A DNA stretch of 16,051 nt from Flavobacteriales bacterium (lineage in GTDB: Bacteria; Bacteroidota; Bacteroidia; Flavobacteriales; BACL11): assembly GCA_002710495.1 (NCBI GenBank), contig PAKE01000019.1, forward strand, positions 27,333 to 43,383, given 5' to 3'. Position 1 is the first letter of the stretch, and each line of letters opens with the position of its first letter. Of this stretch, positions 7,998 to 14,703 are shown one piece after another. The notes beneath the pieces were generated by a model. It did no database searches. It was given only the letters and a program-made list of their open reading frames with translations, and was not told the origin of the DNA. The position numbers were made by a program, and so were the translations under genes.

Positions 7998-10151
7998 CTA
8001 ATGAATAAAAAGAATTTTACCAATTGTTTTTTCTCTCCCATATTTATCGGAACTAAGCACCAAATAAACTCCTGTGCCTACCCTGTTATTATTTATGTCG
8101 GACCCGTTCCAGATAGCAGTTCCTCCCTCAGAATTGGTTTCAAAAACTAAGTTACCACTCACGTCAGTAATTTTTACATTAGACTCGTAAGACAAACCAT
8201 TAATTGTAATAATTCCGTTATAACTTTCTCTGACAGGATTTGGGAAAATGTGTAAATCAACTGGATGTTGAGAAGATTGAGTTGCATCACTTCTAAAACT
8301 CATTAAACCTTTATCAGTTGCAATAAAAACTTCAGCAGTTTCATGATTTATTTCTATATCTAGAATTGTATTGGAAAGCAATGGGCTGTTTTCGTCAGTA
8401 AAATGAAATATTTCTTCTGTACCATCTTCTGAAAGCAAAAACAATCCAGACCCAAGTGTTCCAATCCATTTTCTATTTCCTCCATCAATAGCAATTGTAT
8501 ATACTATTTCAGCATTAAGTAGATATTGTCCGAAACCATTTTCTTCAACAATAATTTGTTGTGCATCAAAATTATACCCACTAAAAACAGAGGAAGGAGA
8601 ATAAAACACACATACACCTTCTTTTGTCCCTACCCATATATTTCCATCTAGGTCATTTGCAAGACAGTAAACATTATTGTTTGGTAAATTTCCTATTCCT
8701 AGTCCTGTTGTTATTTTGGTAAATTGGTCATCAGCCTTATCCCATATCGTATTATTATCATTATATACAAATAATCCGTTACTGGTTCTTATTCCCCACT
8801 TTTGTCCATAATCATCTATTATAACCTCTCCTATTTCCGTTGATTGGTTCGCAACAAAAGGCATGTTAAAAGCTATCCATTCATCCTGATTTGTTTTGCA
8901 AAATAATGGGGAACCAGAATAAGATTTTGTCCCCCACAAATTATTATCTGTATCAGTTAATAAGGAGACAATATTTCCATTACTATCTACTACATTATTG
9001 GTGTTTTGTAAAGAATAATTTGTGACAACATTATTTTCTACACCAATAAGAGAGTTGCTTGAGCTACCATAAAAAGTCTGATTCCCTATTTTTACTGAAG
9101 AGATGACATTTGTATTATAATTATTTGCCGTCCATTCAATCATATCAGAACTTTCGGAAATAGAATTTTTTTCTTGATTATGTAGTAGAGTAAGATTATC
9201 ATTTAAAATGTTAATTTTATGAATAGAATTAGAAGCGGGGCCATTTGGTTTGACAGTAGAATGGTAAAGAAAGTTTTCATATTTCACTAGGGAATTTGCA
9301 CTATCTGCTATCCACAAAATATTTTCCTTATCTACCCAAGCATCTTGTATATTAGTGAAATTTGAATCTGCAATTAATTCTGATATTATATTCCCATTTT
9401 GATAAATACTAATATTTACATTTCCTATTTCTAAGTAATATTCATTGCTATTTCTGACTTTTACATAAGGATATTGATTGTTAAAAAGTATTCCCCAAGA
9501 ATTTACAATGATTTCAGAAACTTCAGAAGGATAAGAGGGGTGTTTGGTCCAGCTATTAAAATCAAATAAGCTGTTTGAGTTTTTATCCGCAAAATATGCT
9601 CCGTCACTAGTACCCACAAAAACGCAAGTATCGTCTATATAACAATCGTTTATACTTACAAAATTTCCACCCTCACCTATTTTATAAGTGTCTTTTATTT
9701 CCTCTTTTTCTAGATCAATCAGAACTAAACCAAAAGAGCATGATAAATAAGCTATATCATTATTTATAGTAATGTTATTAATTTCTTTATTTCCTGTAAT
9801 TTCTTTTAGTTTAATATCAGGGATGTTTACAATGCCCTCATCCTTCATTAGGTCAATATTTGTATTGTTATATGCAATTACTACCATTTTATTTTCCTTA
9901 TCGTACGCAAGACTGGAGATTCCTATATCTGAAAGCCCATTTATTTTATTTAAACGGTTTATGGTATAATCATCTTTATTGTAATAAAAAAGACCATTTT
10001 CGGTAGCACAATAAATATTATTTTCTACCTCTACAATACACTTTGCATTTTGGAAGGAAAGATGTTCCTGCCAACTATAAGTTGGGACATTTTGCCCTTT
10101 TGTGGGAACAAAATGAGCGAGAATTACAAGACTTAATACTATTCTTTTCAT
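7998..10151 (-). CDS. porZ: PorZ-like type IX secretion system component (beta-propeller protein)
   Basis: PorZ acts in the T9SS attachment complex at the outer membrane with PorU, PorV and PorQ, where cargo C-terminal domains are removed and cargo is linked to lipopolysaccharide. This 717-residue protein has a signal peptide (to about 20, PTKGQ) and an N-terminal region SWQEHLSFQNAKCIVEVENN typical of PorZ. It has many two-component-regulator-propeller-type blades: CATENGLFYYN, VGTSDGAYFAD, LWIADSANSLVKY, KWGIRTSNGLFVYND, IWVGTKEGVCVF, KWIGTLGSGLFLL and FIATDKGLMSF. A C-terminal Ig-like sorting-type domain (about 632-717) starts with IFPNPVRES and ends GKILFIH. No kinase or DNA-binding domain is present, which excludes a hybrid two-component sensor. 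It is the first gene of the porZ-recO-receptor-propeller run. Confidence rests on domain order and context; the precise orthology would need a tree. Confidence 0.82.
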   Translation of the reverse strand: MKRIVLSLVILAHFVPTKGQNVPTYSWQEHLSFQNAKCIVEVENNIYCATENGLFYYNKDDYTINRLNKINGLSDIGISSLAYDKENKMVVIAYNNTNIDLMKDEGIVNIPDIKLKEITGNKEINNITINNDIAYLSCSFGLVLIDLEKEEIKDTYKIGEGGNFVSINDCYIDDTCVFVGTSDGAYFADKNSNSLFDFNSWTKHPSYPSEVSEIIVNSWGILFNNQYPYVKVRNSNEYYLEIGNVNISIYQNGNIISELIADSNFTNIQDAWVDKENILWIADSANSLVKYENFLYHSTVKPNGPASNSIHKINILNDNLTLLHNQEKNSISESSDMIEWTANNYNTNVISSVKIGNQTFYGSSSNSLIGVENNVVTNYSLQNTNNVVDSNGNIVSLLTDTDNNLWGTKSYSGSPLFCKTNQDEWIAFNMPFVANQSTEIGEVIIDDYGQKWGIRTSNGLFVYNDNNTIWDKADDQFTKITTGLGIGNLPNNNVYCLANDLDGNIWVGTKEGVCVFYSPSSVFSGYNFDAQQIIVEENGFGQYLLNAEIVYTIAIDGGNRKWIGTLGSGLFLLSEDGTEEIFHFTDENSPLLSNTILDIEINHETAEVFIATDKGLMSFRSDATQSSQHPVDLHIFPNPVRESYNGIITINGLSYESNVKITDVSGNLVFETNSEGGTAIWNGSDINNNRVGTGVYLVLSSDKYGREKTIGKILFIH

Positions 10152-10205
10152 ACAGACTACAATATTAAAACATATTCACTAGATAACATTAAATTTATTT
10201 AAAAA

Positions 10206-10235
10206 TTGTAGTAATAAAGTTCTTTTGTAGATTTG
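10206..10235 (+). promoter_or_regulatory. Bacteroidota-type promoter for tRNA-Arg
   Basis: A TTG at 10206-10208 is followed after exactly 19 bases by TAGATTTG at 10228-10235. This matches the Bacteroidota primary-sigma pattern TTG-N19-TAnnTTTG in full. The first base of the mature tRNA is at 10243, 7 bases after the -7 element, so transcription would start at or just before the tRNA with almost no leader. Confidence 0.75.
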
Positions 10236-10242
10236 CAGAAAT

Positions 10243-10316
10243 GGCCTAGTAGTTCAACTGGATAGAATATCAGATTTCGGCTCTGAGGGTTGGGGGTTCG
10301 AATCCTCCCTAGGTCA
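10243..10316 (+). tRNA. tRNA-Arg (anticodon UCG)
   Basis: A 74-base cloverleaf folds without gaps. The acceptor stem is GGCCTAG/CTAGGTC with one G-U pair. The D stem is GTTC/GAAT, the anticodon stem TCAGA/TCTGA, the variable loop 5 bases, and the T stem GGGGG/CCTCC with loop TTCGAAT. The anticodon loop TTTCGGC (10275-10281) puts TCG at 10277-10279, so it reads CGA and probably other CGN arginine codons. A after the GG of the D loop (position 20) agrees with the arginine identity element, and the discriminator is A. CCA is not encoded and must be added by the CCA-adding enzyme. A T5 run (10318-10322) follows directly and may end transcription. Confidence 0.95.
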
Positions 10317-10320
10317 CTTT

Positions 10321-10689
10321 TTATCTTCTGTAAATTGTTTGACCTATCTTTAGACTTTTGCAATCGGGCATGATAATAGTTTTTTCTGGCAATAAATCTC
10401 CTGTAGAAGTTCTAGTATAAACAATCTTAATATCTTGATTACCATATTCTTCCCATGTTCCCGAAGCGCTCATGCCACCAAACATAGTAGTACTATAGTT
10501 AAATGTTCCGCCTGTTGAAAATTTCCATGCCGTAGTTGGATTATTACAACTTGGTATACACCAATCATAACCTACTAAACAGCTTTTAATACTATTTGAT
10601 TTTATCTCTTTATTATTTTTCTTTTCGTTATTTTCTCCACAAGAGAATATTAAAGGCGCACATAGTAAAATCAACAGTAATTTTTTCAT
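10321..10689 (-). CDS. Small hypothetical lipoprotein, cysteine-rich, beta-rich
   Basis: A 122-residue protein I do not recognise by function. The N-terminus MKKLLLILLCAPLIFSC is a lipoprotein signal with the lipidated cysteine at residue 17, followed by a polar Asn/Lys linker (18-34). The mature domain holds four more cysteines (37, 44, 48, 110), which could form two disulfides in the periplasm. A region of alternating polar/hydrophobic residues with TAWKFSTGGTFNYST, GGMSASGTWEEYG and IKIVYTRTS looks like consecutive beta strands, as in small lipocalin-like or META-like domains (inference). It lies 39 bases after the FN3-protein gene on the same strand and is probably co-transcribed with it. 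Its stop codon (10321-10323) is only 4 bases from the tRNA-Arg on the opposite strand. Confidence 0.7.
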   Translation of the reverse strand: MKKLLLILLCAPLIFSCGENNEKKNNKEIKSNSIKSCLVGYDWCIPSCNNPTTAWKFSTGGTFNYSTTMFGGMSASGTWEEYGNQDIKIVYTRTSTGDLLPEKTIIMPDCKSLKIGQTIYRR

Positions 10690-10728
10690 AGTATTTATTT
10701 TAAGTTATAGTAGTAATAGTTTTTCATT

Positions 10729-11739
10729 TTACTCAATAATTACTTTCTTTTCTACTGCGCCGTCAGAATAGAGGTACAATAAAATTTTATTGTTTTCTTC
10801 ATCTGATTCTCTGCCTAAAAGATCAACAACTTTAACCAACTTTTTAAAACTATCTATATTTTCAATAGTTGTTGCTTCGCAATTAATAATAATACTGGAG
10901 TCAATAAAATTAATATTATCTCCTAATTCTGAATCTATAGTAGCTGTAAAAGTGATAGAGCCTGCTTCATTTGGATTTACAAATAAATCCGTAAAATTAA
11001 TCTGACTAATATATCCACTAGTGTAGTTATTCCCATCATTTGGTCCAATAGATGAAATTTTCACTCCAGGAGTTAGATTTTCAATTATAAATAATCCCAT
11101 TGTTGCTCCAGAACTATCAATCATATCTATTTTAGCGTAATTTGGACCTAATGTAAAATCCAGAACCAAACTAGCAGTGAAATTCAGAAAAGAACTTGAA
11201 TAGGATGCATTTCCCAAAACATCTCCGCTAGTTAAAGTGCTTATCTCAAAATACCCTTTATCAGAAGAAAAAACAGAGGAAGCTATATCCGGTTCATTTT
11301 GAATTTGCTCAGCAATTATGGTAAAAGCAGTATTCTCATTGCACGTTAAATTTCCAATAATTGGGAAAATACTCGGATTAAAAGGAGAGGGTACAAAAGC
11401 CGCTGTTGTAAATGTATCTGAGTACGACCAACCAGAATTAGGATGATTGGAGGTGTCACAAAAAGTTTTTATTTGCCATTCATATGTGGTAGACGATTGC
11501 AATTGAGGTATGTTTCTTGTGGTATCACTTCCAGCAATATTTCCTACATTACTCCAATTTATTGTGCCTAATACTCTATAATGAATAAGATAATGATCTG
11601 CAGCAGGAGCAGACTCCCAATTTGCAAGAGCGTTCAAATAAGTTATATTGTCTGTATATAAACTATTTGCGTTTATACATTGTGAAAAAGAATTAGTAGT
11701 AAGAAACACAAGAAGTATAGAAAATATAATTTTTTTCAT
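10729..11739 (-). CDS. Secreted fibronectin type III protein with variant C-terminal sorting-like domain
   Basis: A 336-residue secreted protein. The signal peptide ends near residue 20 (TNSFSQ). A fibronectin type III domain covers about 22-113, with ALANWESAPAADHYLIHYR, then QSSTTYEWQIKTFCDTS and WSYSDTFTT, the usual FN3 strand pattern. The middle region (about 130-290) is a beta-rich, cohesin-like or Ig-like stretch with no recognised motif. The last 40 residues (about 297-336) read KKLVKVVDLLGRE, a short acidic linker, LLYLYSDGAVEKKVIIE. This resembles a short C-terminal sorting domain variant that I know from secreted proteins of marine Flavobacteriia. No enzyme residues are evident, so adhesion or matrix binding is the best guess. 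It is followed on the same strand by the small lipoprotein gene. Confidence 0.75.
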   Translation of the reverse strand: MKKIIFSILLVFLTTNSFSQCINANSLYTDNITYLNALANWESAPAADHYLIHYRVLGTINWSNVGNIAGSDTTRNIPQLQSSTTYEWQIKTFCDTSNHPNSGWSYSDTFTTAAFVPSPFNPSIFPIIGNLTCNENTAFTIIAEQIQNEPDIASSVFSSDKGYFEISTLTSGDVLGNASYSSSFLNFTASLVLDFTLGPNYAKIDMIDSSGATMGLFIIENLTPGVKISSIGPNDGNNYTSGYISQINFTDLFVNPNEAGSITFTATIDSELGDNINFIDSSIIINCEATTIENIDSFKKLVKVVDLLGRESDEENNKILLYLYSDGAVEKKVIIE

Positions 11740-11753
11740 TATTTAGTTTTTTT

Positions 11754-11761
11754 CAAAAATA
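11754..11761 (-). promoter_or_regulatory. Possible -7 promoter element for the FN3-protein gene
   Basis: On the minus strand 11761-11754 reads TATTTTTG, an exact TAnnTTTG. It lies 14 bases before the ATG of the gene at 11739, implying a very short leader. No TTG is found at the usual 17-23 base spacing, and A/T-rich DNA produces such octamers by chance, so this is tentative. Confidence 0.3.
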
Positions 11762-11818
11762 CAAAAAATAAGGACAAAATCTAATTAAGATATCTAAGAC
11801 ACTGTAAATCAACACGAT

Positions 11819-11837
11819 AAAAACCCCCCTCAGGTTT
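11819..11837 (-). terminator. Possible rho-independent terminator after the mnmG/methyltransferase operon
   Basis: Read on the minus strand, 11837 to 11821 is AAACC-TGAGGGG-GGTTT: a 5-bp stem with a 7-base loop. It runs directly into a T5 tract at 11823-11819. It lies about 70 bases past the methyltransferase stop and 80 bases before the next minus-strand start, the right place for an operon end. The stem is short and only two pairs are G-C, so termination strength is doubtful. Confidence 0.35.
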
Positions 11838-11906
11838 AACAATCTCAAATTACAGATGGCGTTATCTCAAAATTTAGCAAACCTGTCTTAGAATTAATAA
11901 AATCAA

Positions 11907-12791
11907 CTATTTTGATCTTTCAAGCACATAAATACAACTTGAAAACCCATCCTTCCCAAATAATCCATATAAATTTGAGATTATCCCAACAAAAATAGAT
12001 TTAATAAAATTTTTCTTACCGCTAATGTGCTCCTCACTTAGCATAGAAACATAAAAAGAATCAAATTTCATTCCTTTTGTTTTTCTCAAACTAAATCCAT
12101 GTTTTTCAAAAAGAGTACAAATACTTTTTTTCGAAAAATGATATAGATGAATTGGTAAATCATATGCTGCCCAATATTCTTTGTAATATTTAGCGTCATA
12201 ACTTTCTAAATTCGGCACAGCAATTATTATTTTTCCTTTTTTAGAAAGCAATTGGTTAAATTGTACTAGAGTTTCATTTAAGTTTGGAACATGTTCAAGA
12301 ACATGCCACATTGTAATAATATCAAACTCTCCATCTAATTGGGATAAATCTGTAGATCCTTCTACATCTAGGTTATAATTATTTATTGCTTGATCTCTAG
12401 CAATTTTACTAGGTTCAATGCCTTTAGTTTCCCAATTTTTACTTTTACATTTATTTAGAAAATCTCCAGTACCGCAGCCAATATCTAAAATCCTTCCACT
12501 AGAAAAGAAAGAAGAAATCAGTCCAAATTTTCCATTTGTTGCAAACTTTCTAACTAATTGATATACCTTTTCAAAGAAGGTCCGGCTAGAGTTGTTATGT
12601 GAAATATAGTGATCGGAGATATAATATTTCCCCAAATTTTCATCTGAAGGCCTAGGGTTTGTAAAGTGAAAATTGCATTCATCACAGCTTACAATTATAA
12701 AAGATTCTTTACTTACTGAAAAATCTTTACTTTCTATATGATTAGAGAAATTACTGTTGTTGCAAACAGGACAGTTCTTTATTTCCATCAT
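11907..12791 (-). CDS. Class I SAM-dependent methyltransferase with N-terminal zinc ribbon
   Basis: A 294-residue protein predicted to transfer methyl from S-adenosylmethionine to an unknown acceptor. At the N-terminus, C7-x2-C10 and C36-x2-C39 form a four-cysteine zinc-ribbon-like unit, followed by HFTNPRP, a common lead-in to this methyltransferase group. The Rossmann core has motif I ILDIGCGTGDFL (101-112), the acidic end of strand 2 GIEPS, and DIITMWHVLEHVPN with the typical DxxxxxxVLEH pattern. IIIAVPNLESYDA follows, then YDLPIHLYHFSKKS, also typical of the family. No transmembrane segment is evident. Its ATG overlaps the mnmG stop (12788-12791), so translation is likely coupled. Relatives act on sugars, quinones or small molecules, so the target here cannot be assigned. 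A second ATG at codon 2 could also serve as start. Confidence 0.85.
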   Translation of the reverse strand: MMEIKNCPVCNNSNFSNHIESKDFSVSKESFIIVSCDECNFHFTNPRPSDENLGKYYISDHYISHNNSSRTFFEKVYQLVRKFATNGKFGLISSFFSSGRILDIGCGTGDFLNKCKSKNWETKGIEPSKIARDQAINNYNLDVEGSTDLSQLDGEFDIITMWHVLEHVPNLNETLVQFNQLLSKKGKIIIAVPNLESYDAKYYKEYWAAYDLPIHLYHFSKKSICTLFEKHGFSLRKTKGMKFDSFYVSMLSEEHISGKKNFIKSIFVGIISNLYGLFGKDGFSSCIYVLERSK

Positions 12792-14659
12792 CTTCCAATA
12801 TAAATTAATAACACATTAATATCTGATGGAGAAACCCCACTTATTCTAGAAGCTTGCCCTATTGATTTAGGTCTTATTTCATTTAATTTCTCTCGGCCTT
12901 CCATTGAAATTGATTGAAGTTTGGAGTAATCAAATTTATCTGGGATTATTATTTTTTCTAGTTTTGTAACCTTTAAAACGGTATCCTGTTCCTTATTGAT
13001 ATATCCACTGTATTTTACTTGTATTTCAGTTTGTGTCATTGATTCCAAACTAATTTCATTTTTTTTAATAAAATTATTTAAACTATCTACAACTAGTAAA
13101 TCCTCAATCCAAACATGAGGGCGCGATAATACAGTCTTTAATTTTACCTTTTGTTTTAGTAAAGCACTGCCCTTTTTAGATAAAAGGTGGTTTATTTCTT
13201 CTGGAGAAACGGATTGTTTTTCAAGAAACGAAATCAATTTCTTTCCCTCCTTAATTTTATTATTTAGTTTATCTACCCTCTCTTTCCTAGCAAGGCCTAA
13301 TTCAAATCCTTTTTTAGTAAGCCTAATATCCGCATTGTCTTGTCTCAATAGTAGTCTGTATTCCGCTCGGGATGTAAACATTCTATAAGGCTCATCAGTC
13401 CCCTTGGTAATTAAATCATCTATTAAAACACCAATATACGCATCCGACCTATCTAAAATAAACTCTTCTTTACTGTTTGTTTTCTGATGTGAGTTTATTC
13501 CAGCAATTAATCCTTGACAAGCCGCTTCTTCATATCCAGTAGTCCCATTTATTTGACCTGAAAAATACAGATTTTCGATTAATTTAGTTTCAAGCGTATG
13601 TTTTAATTGGGTAGGTGGGAAGTAGTCATATTCTATAGCATATCCAGCTCGGAACATTTTCACATTTTCCAATCCTTTTATTTTTCTTAATGCTTTCAAT
13701 TGTACCTCCTCAGGTAAAGATGTAGAAAATCCATTTAAATAGATTTCAACTGTGTTTGCCCCTTCTGGCTCAATAAACAATTGATGTCTATTTTTGGTAG
13801 CAAATCTCTGTATTTTATCTTCTATTGAAGGACAATATCTTGGACCTAATCCCTTAATTCTTCCAGTAAAAAGGGGAGATTTTTCAAATCCCTCTTTTAA
13901 AATATCATGAACTTCATTGGAAGTATACGTAATAAAGCAACTATATTGTTTCTTTGCTGGAGTTGTTTCTGTAAAAGAAAATTTTAATGGGGATTCATCT
14001 CCTTTTTGCTCTTCTGTTAAAGAATAATTAATAGATCTTCCGTCTAGTCTAGGAGGGGTCCCTGTTTTCATTCTTCCATGAGTAAAACCTAAGTCAATAA
14101 GTTGTTTTGTAATTCCCCTAGAGTTTGGTTCTCCGGAACGACCTCCTTCATAATTTTTTTCTCCCAAATGAATTAATCCATTCATAAATGTTCCGTTACA
14201 TAGTATAACTGATTTGGAATGTATCTCTATTCCCATTTGTGTGATTATCCCAACTACTTTGGTTTTTTCAATCAGAAGTTCATACACCATATCTTGCCAG
14301 AAATCAAGATTCTTATTAGACTCTAATTTTTCTCTCCATTTTTGCTCAAATACTTTTCTGTCACACTGAGATCTTGGGCTCCACATAGCTGGTCCCTTTG
14401 ATTTATTTAACATTCTAAACTGAATTGAAGATTCATCCGTTACGACACCAGACATTCCTCCTAAAGCGTCAATTTCTCTAATTATTTGTCCCTTTGCAAT
14501 ACCTCCCATAGCTGGGTTGCAAGACATCCTAGCAATTGTCTCCAAATTTTGAGTAATTAACAAAACCTTAGATCCAAGAGTTGCGGCGGAATGAGCCGCT
14601 TCACAACCAGCATGCCCTCCACCAACAACTATTAAATCATATTTTTCGTCTAAAATCAT
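12788..14659 (-). CDS. mnmG: tRNA uridine-5-carboxymethylaminomethyl(34) synthesis enzyme MnmG
   Basis: MnmG (GidA), with MnmE, installs the carboxymethylaminomethyl group on wobble uridine 34 of several tRNAs using FAD, NADH and a folate one-carbon unit. At 623 residues it has the full family length. The FAD-binding Rossmann motif VVGGGHAGCEAA is at 11-22. The active-site cysteines are C47 in RMSCNPAMGG and C276 in GPRYCPSIED, matching E. coli C47 and C277. The two GidA signatures are present: GRMKTGTPPRLDGR (about 195-208) and GQINGTTGYEEAACQGLIAGIN. The C-terminal helical domain ends ISGVSPSDINVLLIYIGR. It sits 44 bases after ybeY and overlaps the methyltransferase gene by four bases. A parS-like 16-mer lies four bases before the ATG, where a ribosome-binding site would be; no Shine-Dalgarno sequence is seen. 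Confidence 0.97.
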   Translation of the reverse strand: MILDEKYDLIVVGGGHAGCEAAHSAATLGSKVLLITQNLETIARMSCNPAMGGIAKGQIIREIDALGGMSGVVTDESSIQFRMLNKSKGPAMWSPRSQCDRKVFEQKWREKLESNKNLDFWQDMVYELLIEKTKVVGIITQMGIEIHSKSVILCNGTFMNGLIHLGEKNYEGGRSGEPNSRGITKQLIDLGFTHGRMKTGTPPRLDGRSINYSLTEEQKGDESPLKFSFTETTPAKKQYSCFITYTSNEVHDILKEGFEKSPLFTGRIKGLGPRYCPSIEDKIQRFATKNRHQLFIEPEGANTVEIYLNGFSTSLPEEVQLKALRKIKGLENVKMFRAGYAIEYDYFPPTQLKHTLETKLIENLYFSGQINGTTGYEEAACQGLIAGINSHQKTNSKEEFILDRSDAYIGVLIDDLITKGTDEPYRMFTSRAEYRLLLRQDNADIRLTKKGFELGLARKERVDKLNNKIKEGKKLISFLEKQSVSPEEINHLLSKKGSALLKQKVKLKTVLSRPHVWIEDLLVVDSLNNFIKKNEISLESMTQTEIQVKYSGYINKEQDTVLKVTKLEKIIIPDKFDYSKLQSISMEGREKLNEIRPKSIGQASRISGVSPSDINVLLIYIGR

Positions 14660-14662
14660 AAT

Positions 14663-14678
14663 TGTTCCACATGAAACA
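14663..14678. promoter_or_regulatory. parS-like (ParB-binding) palindrome next to the mnmG start
   Basis: TGTTCCACATGAAACA differs from the bacterial chromosomal parS consensus TGTTNCACGTGAAACA by one base (A for G at position 9). It is an imperfect palindrome whose ends TGTT/AACA and centre are preserved. In the minus-strand transcript it could also fold as a 6-bp hairpin (UGUUUC-AUGU-GGAACA) ending four bases before the start codon. ParB binding is inferred from sequence alone. Confidence 0.5.
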
Positions 14679-14703
14679 AATCCGTTAAATAATTGAAAAT
14701 CAA

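Noticed and set aside
7998..10151. Hybrid two-component sensor, suggested by the regulator-propeller-type blades
   Set aside because: There is no transmembrane segment, histidine kinase, receiver or DNA-binding domain; the protein ends in a sorting-type domain as in PorZ.
10167..10174. TATGTTTT on the minus strand as the porZ -7 element
   Set aside because: It lacks the final G of TAnnTTTG and no TTG is found at suitable spacing, so it is not listed as a promoter.
10243..10316. The tRNA as an integration site for a genomic island
   Set aside because: No integrase, no repeat of the tRNA 3' end elsewhere in the window, and neighbouring genes show no obvious compositional break.
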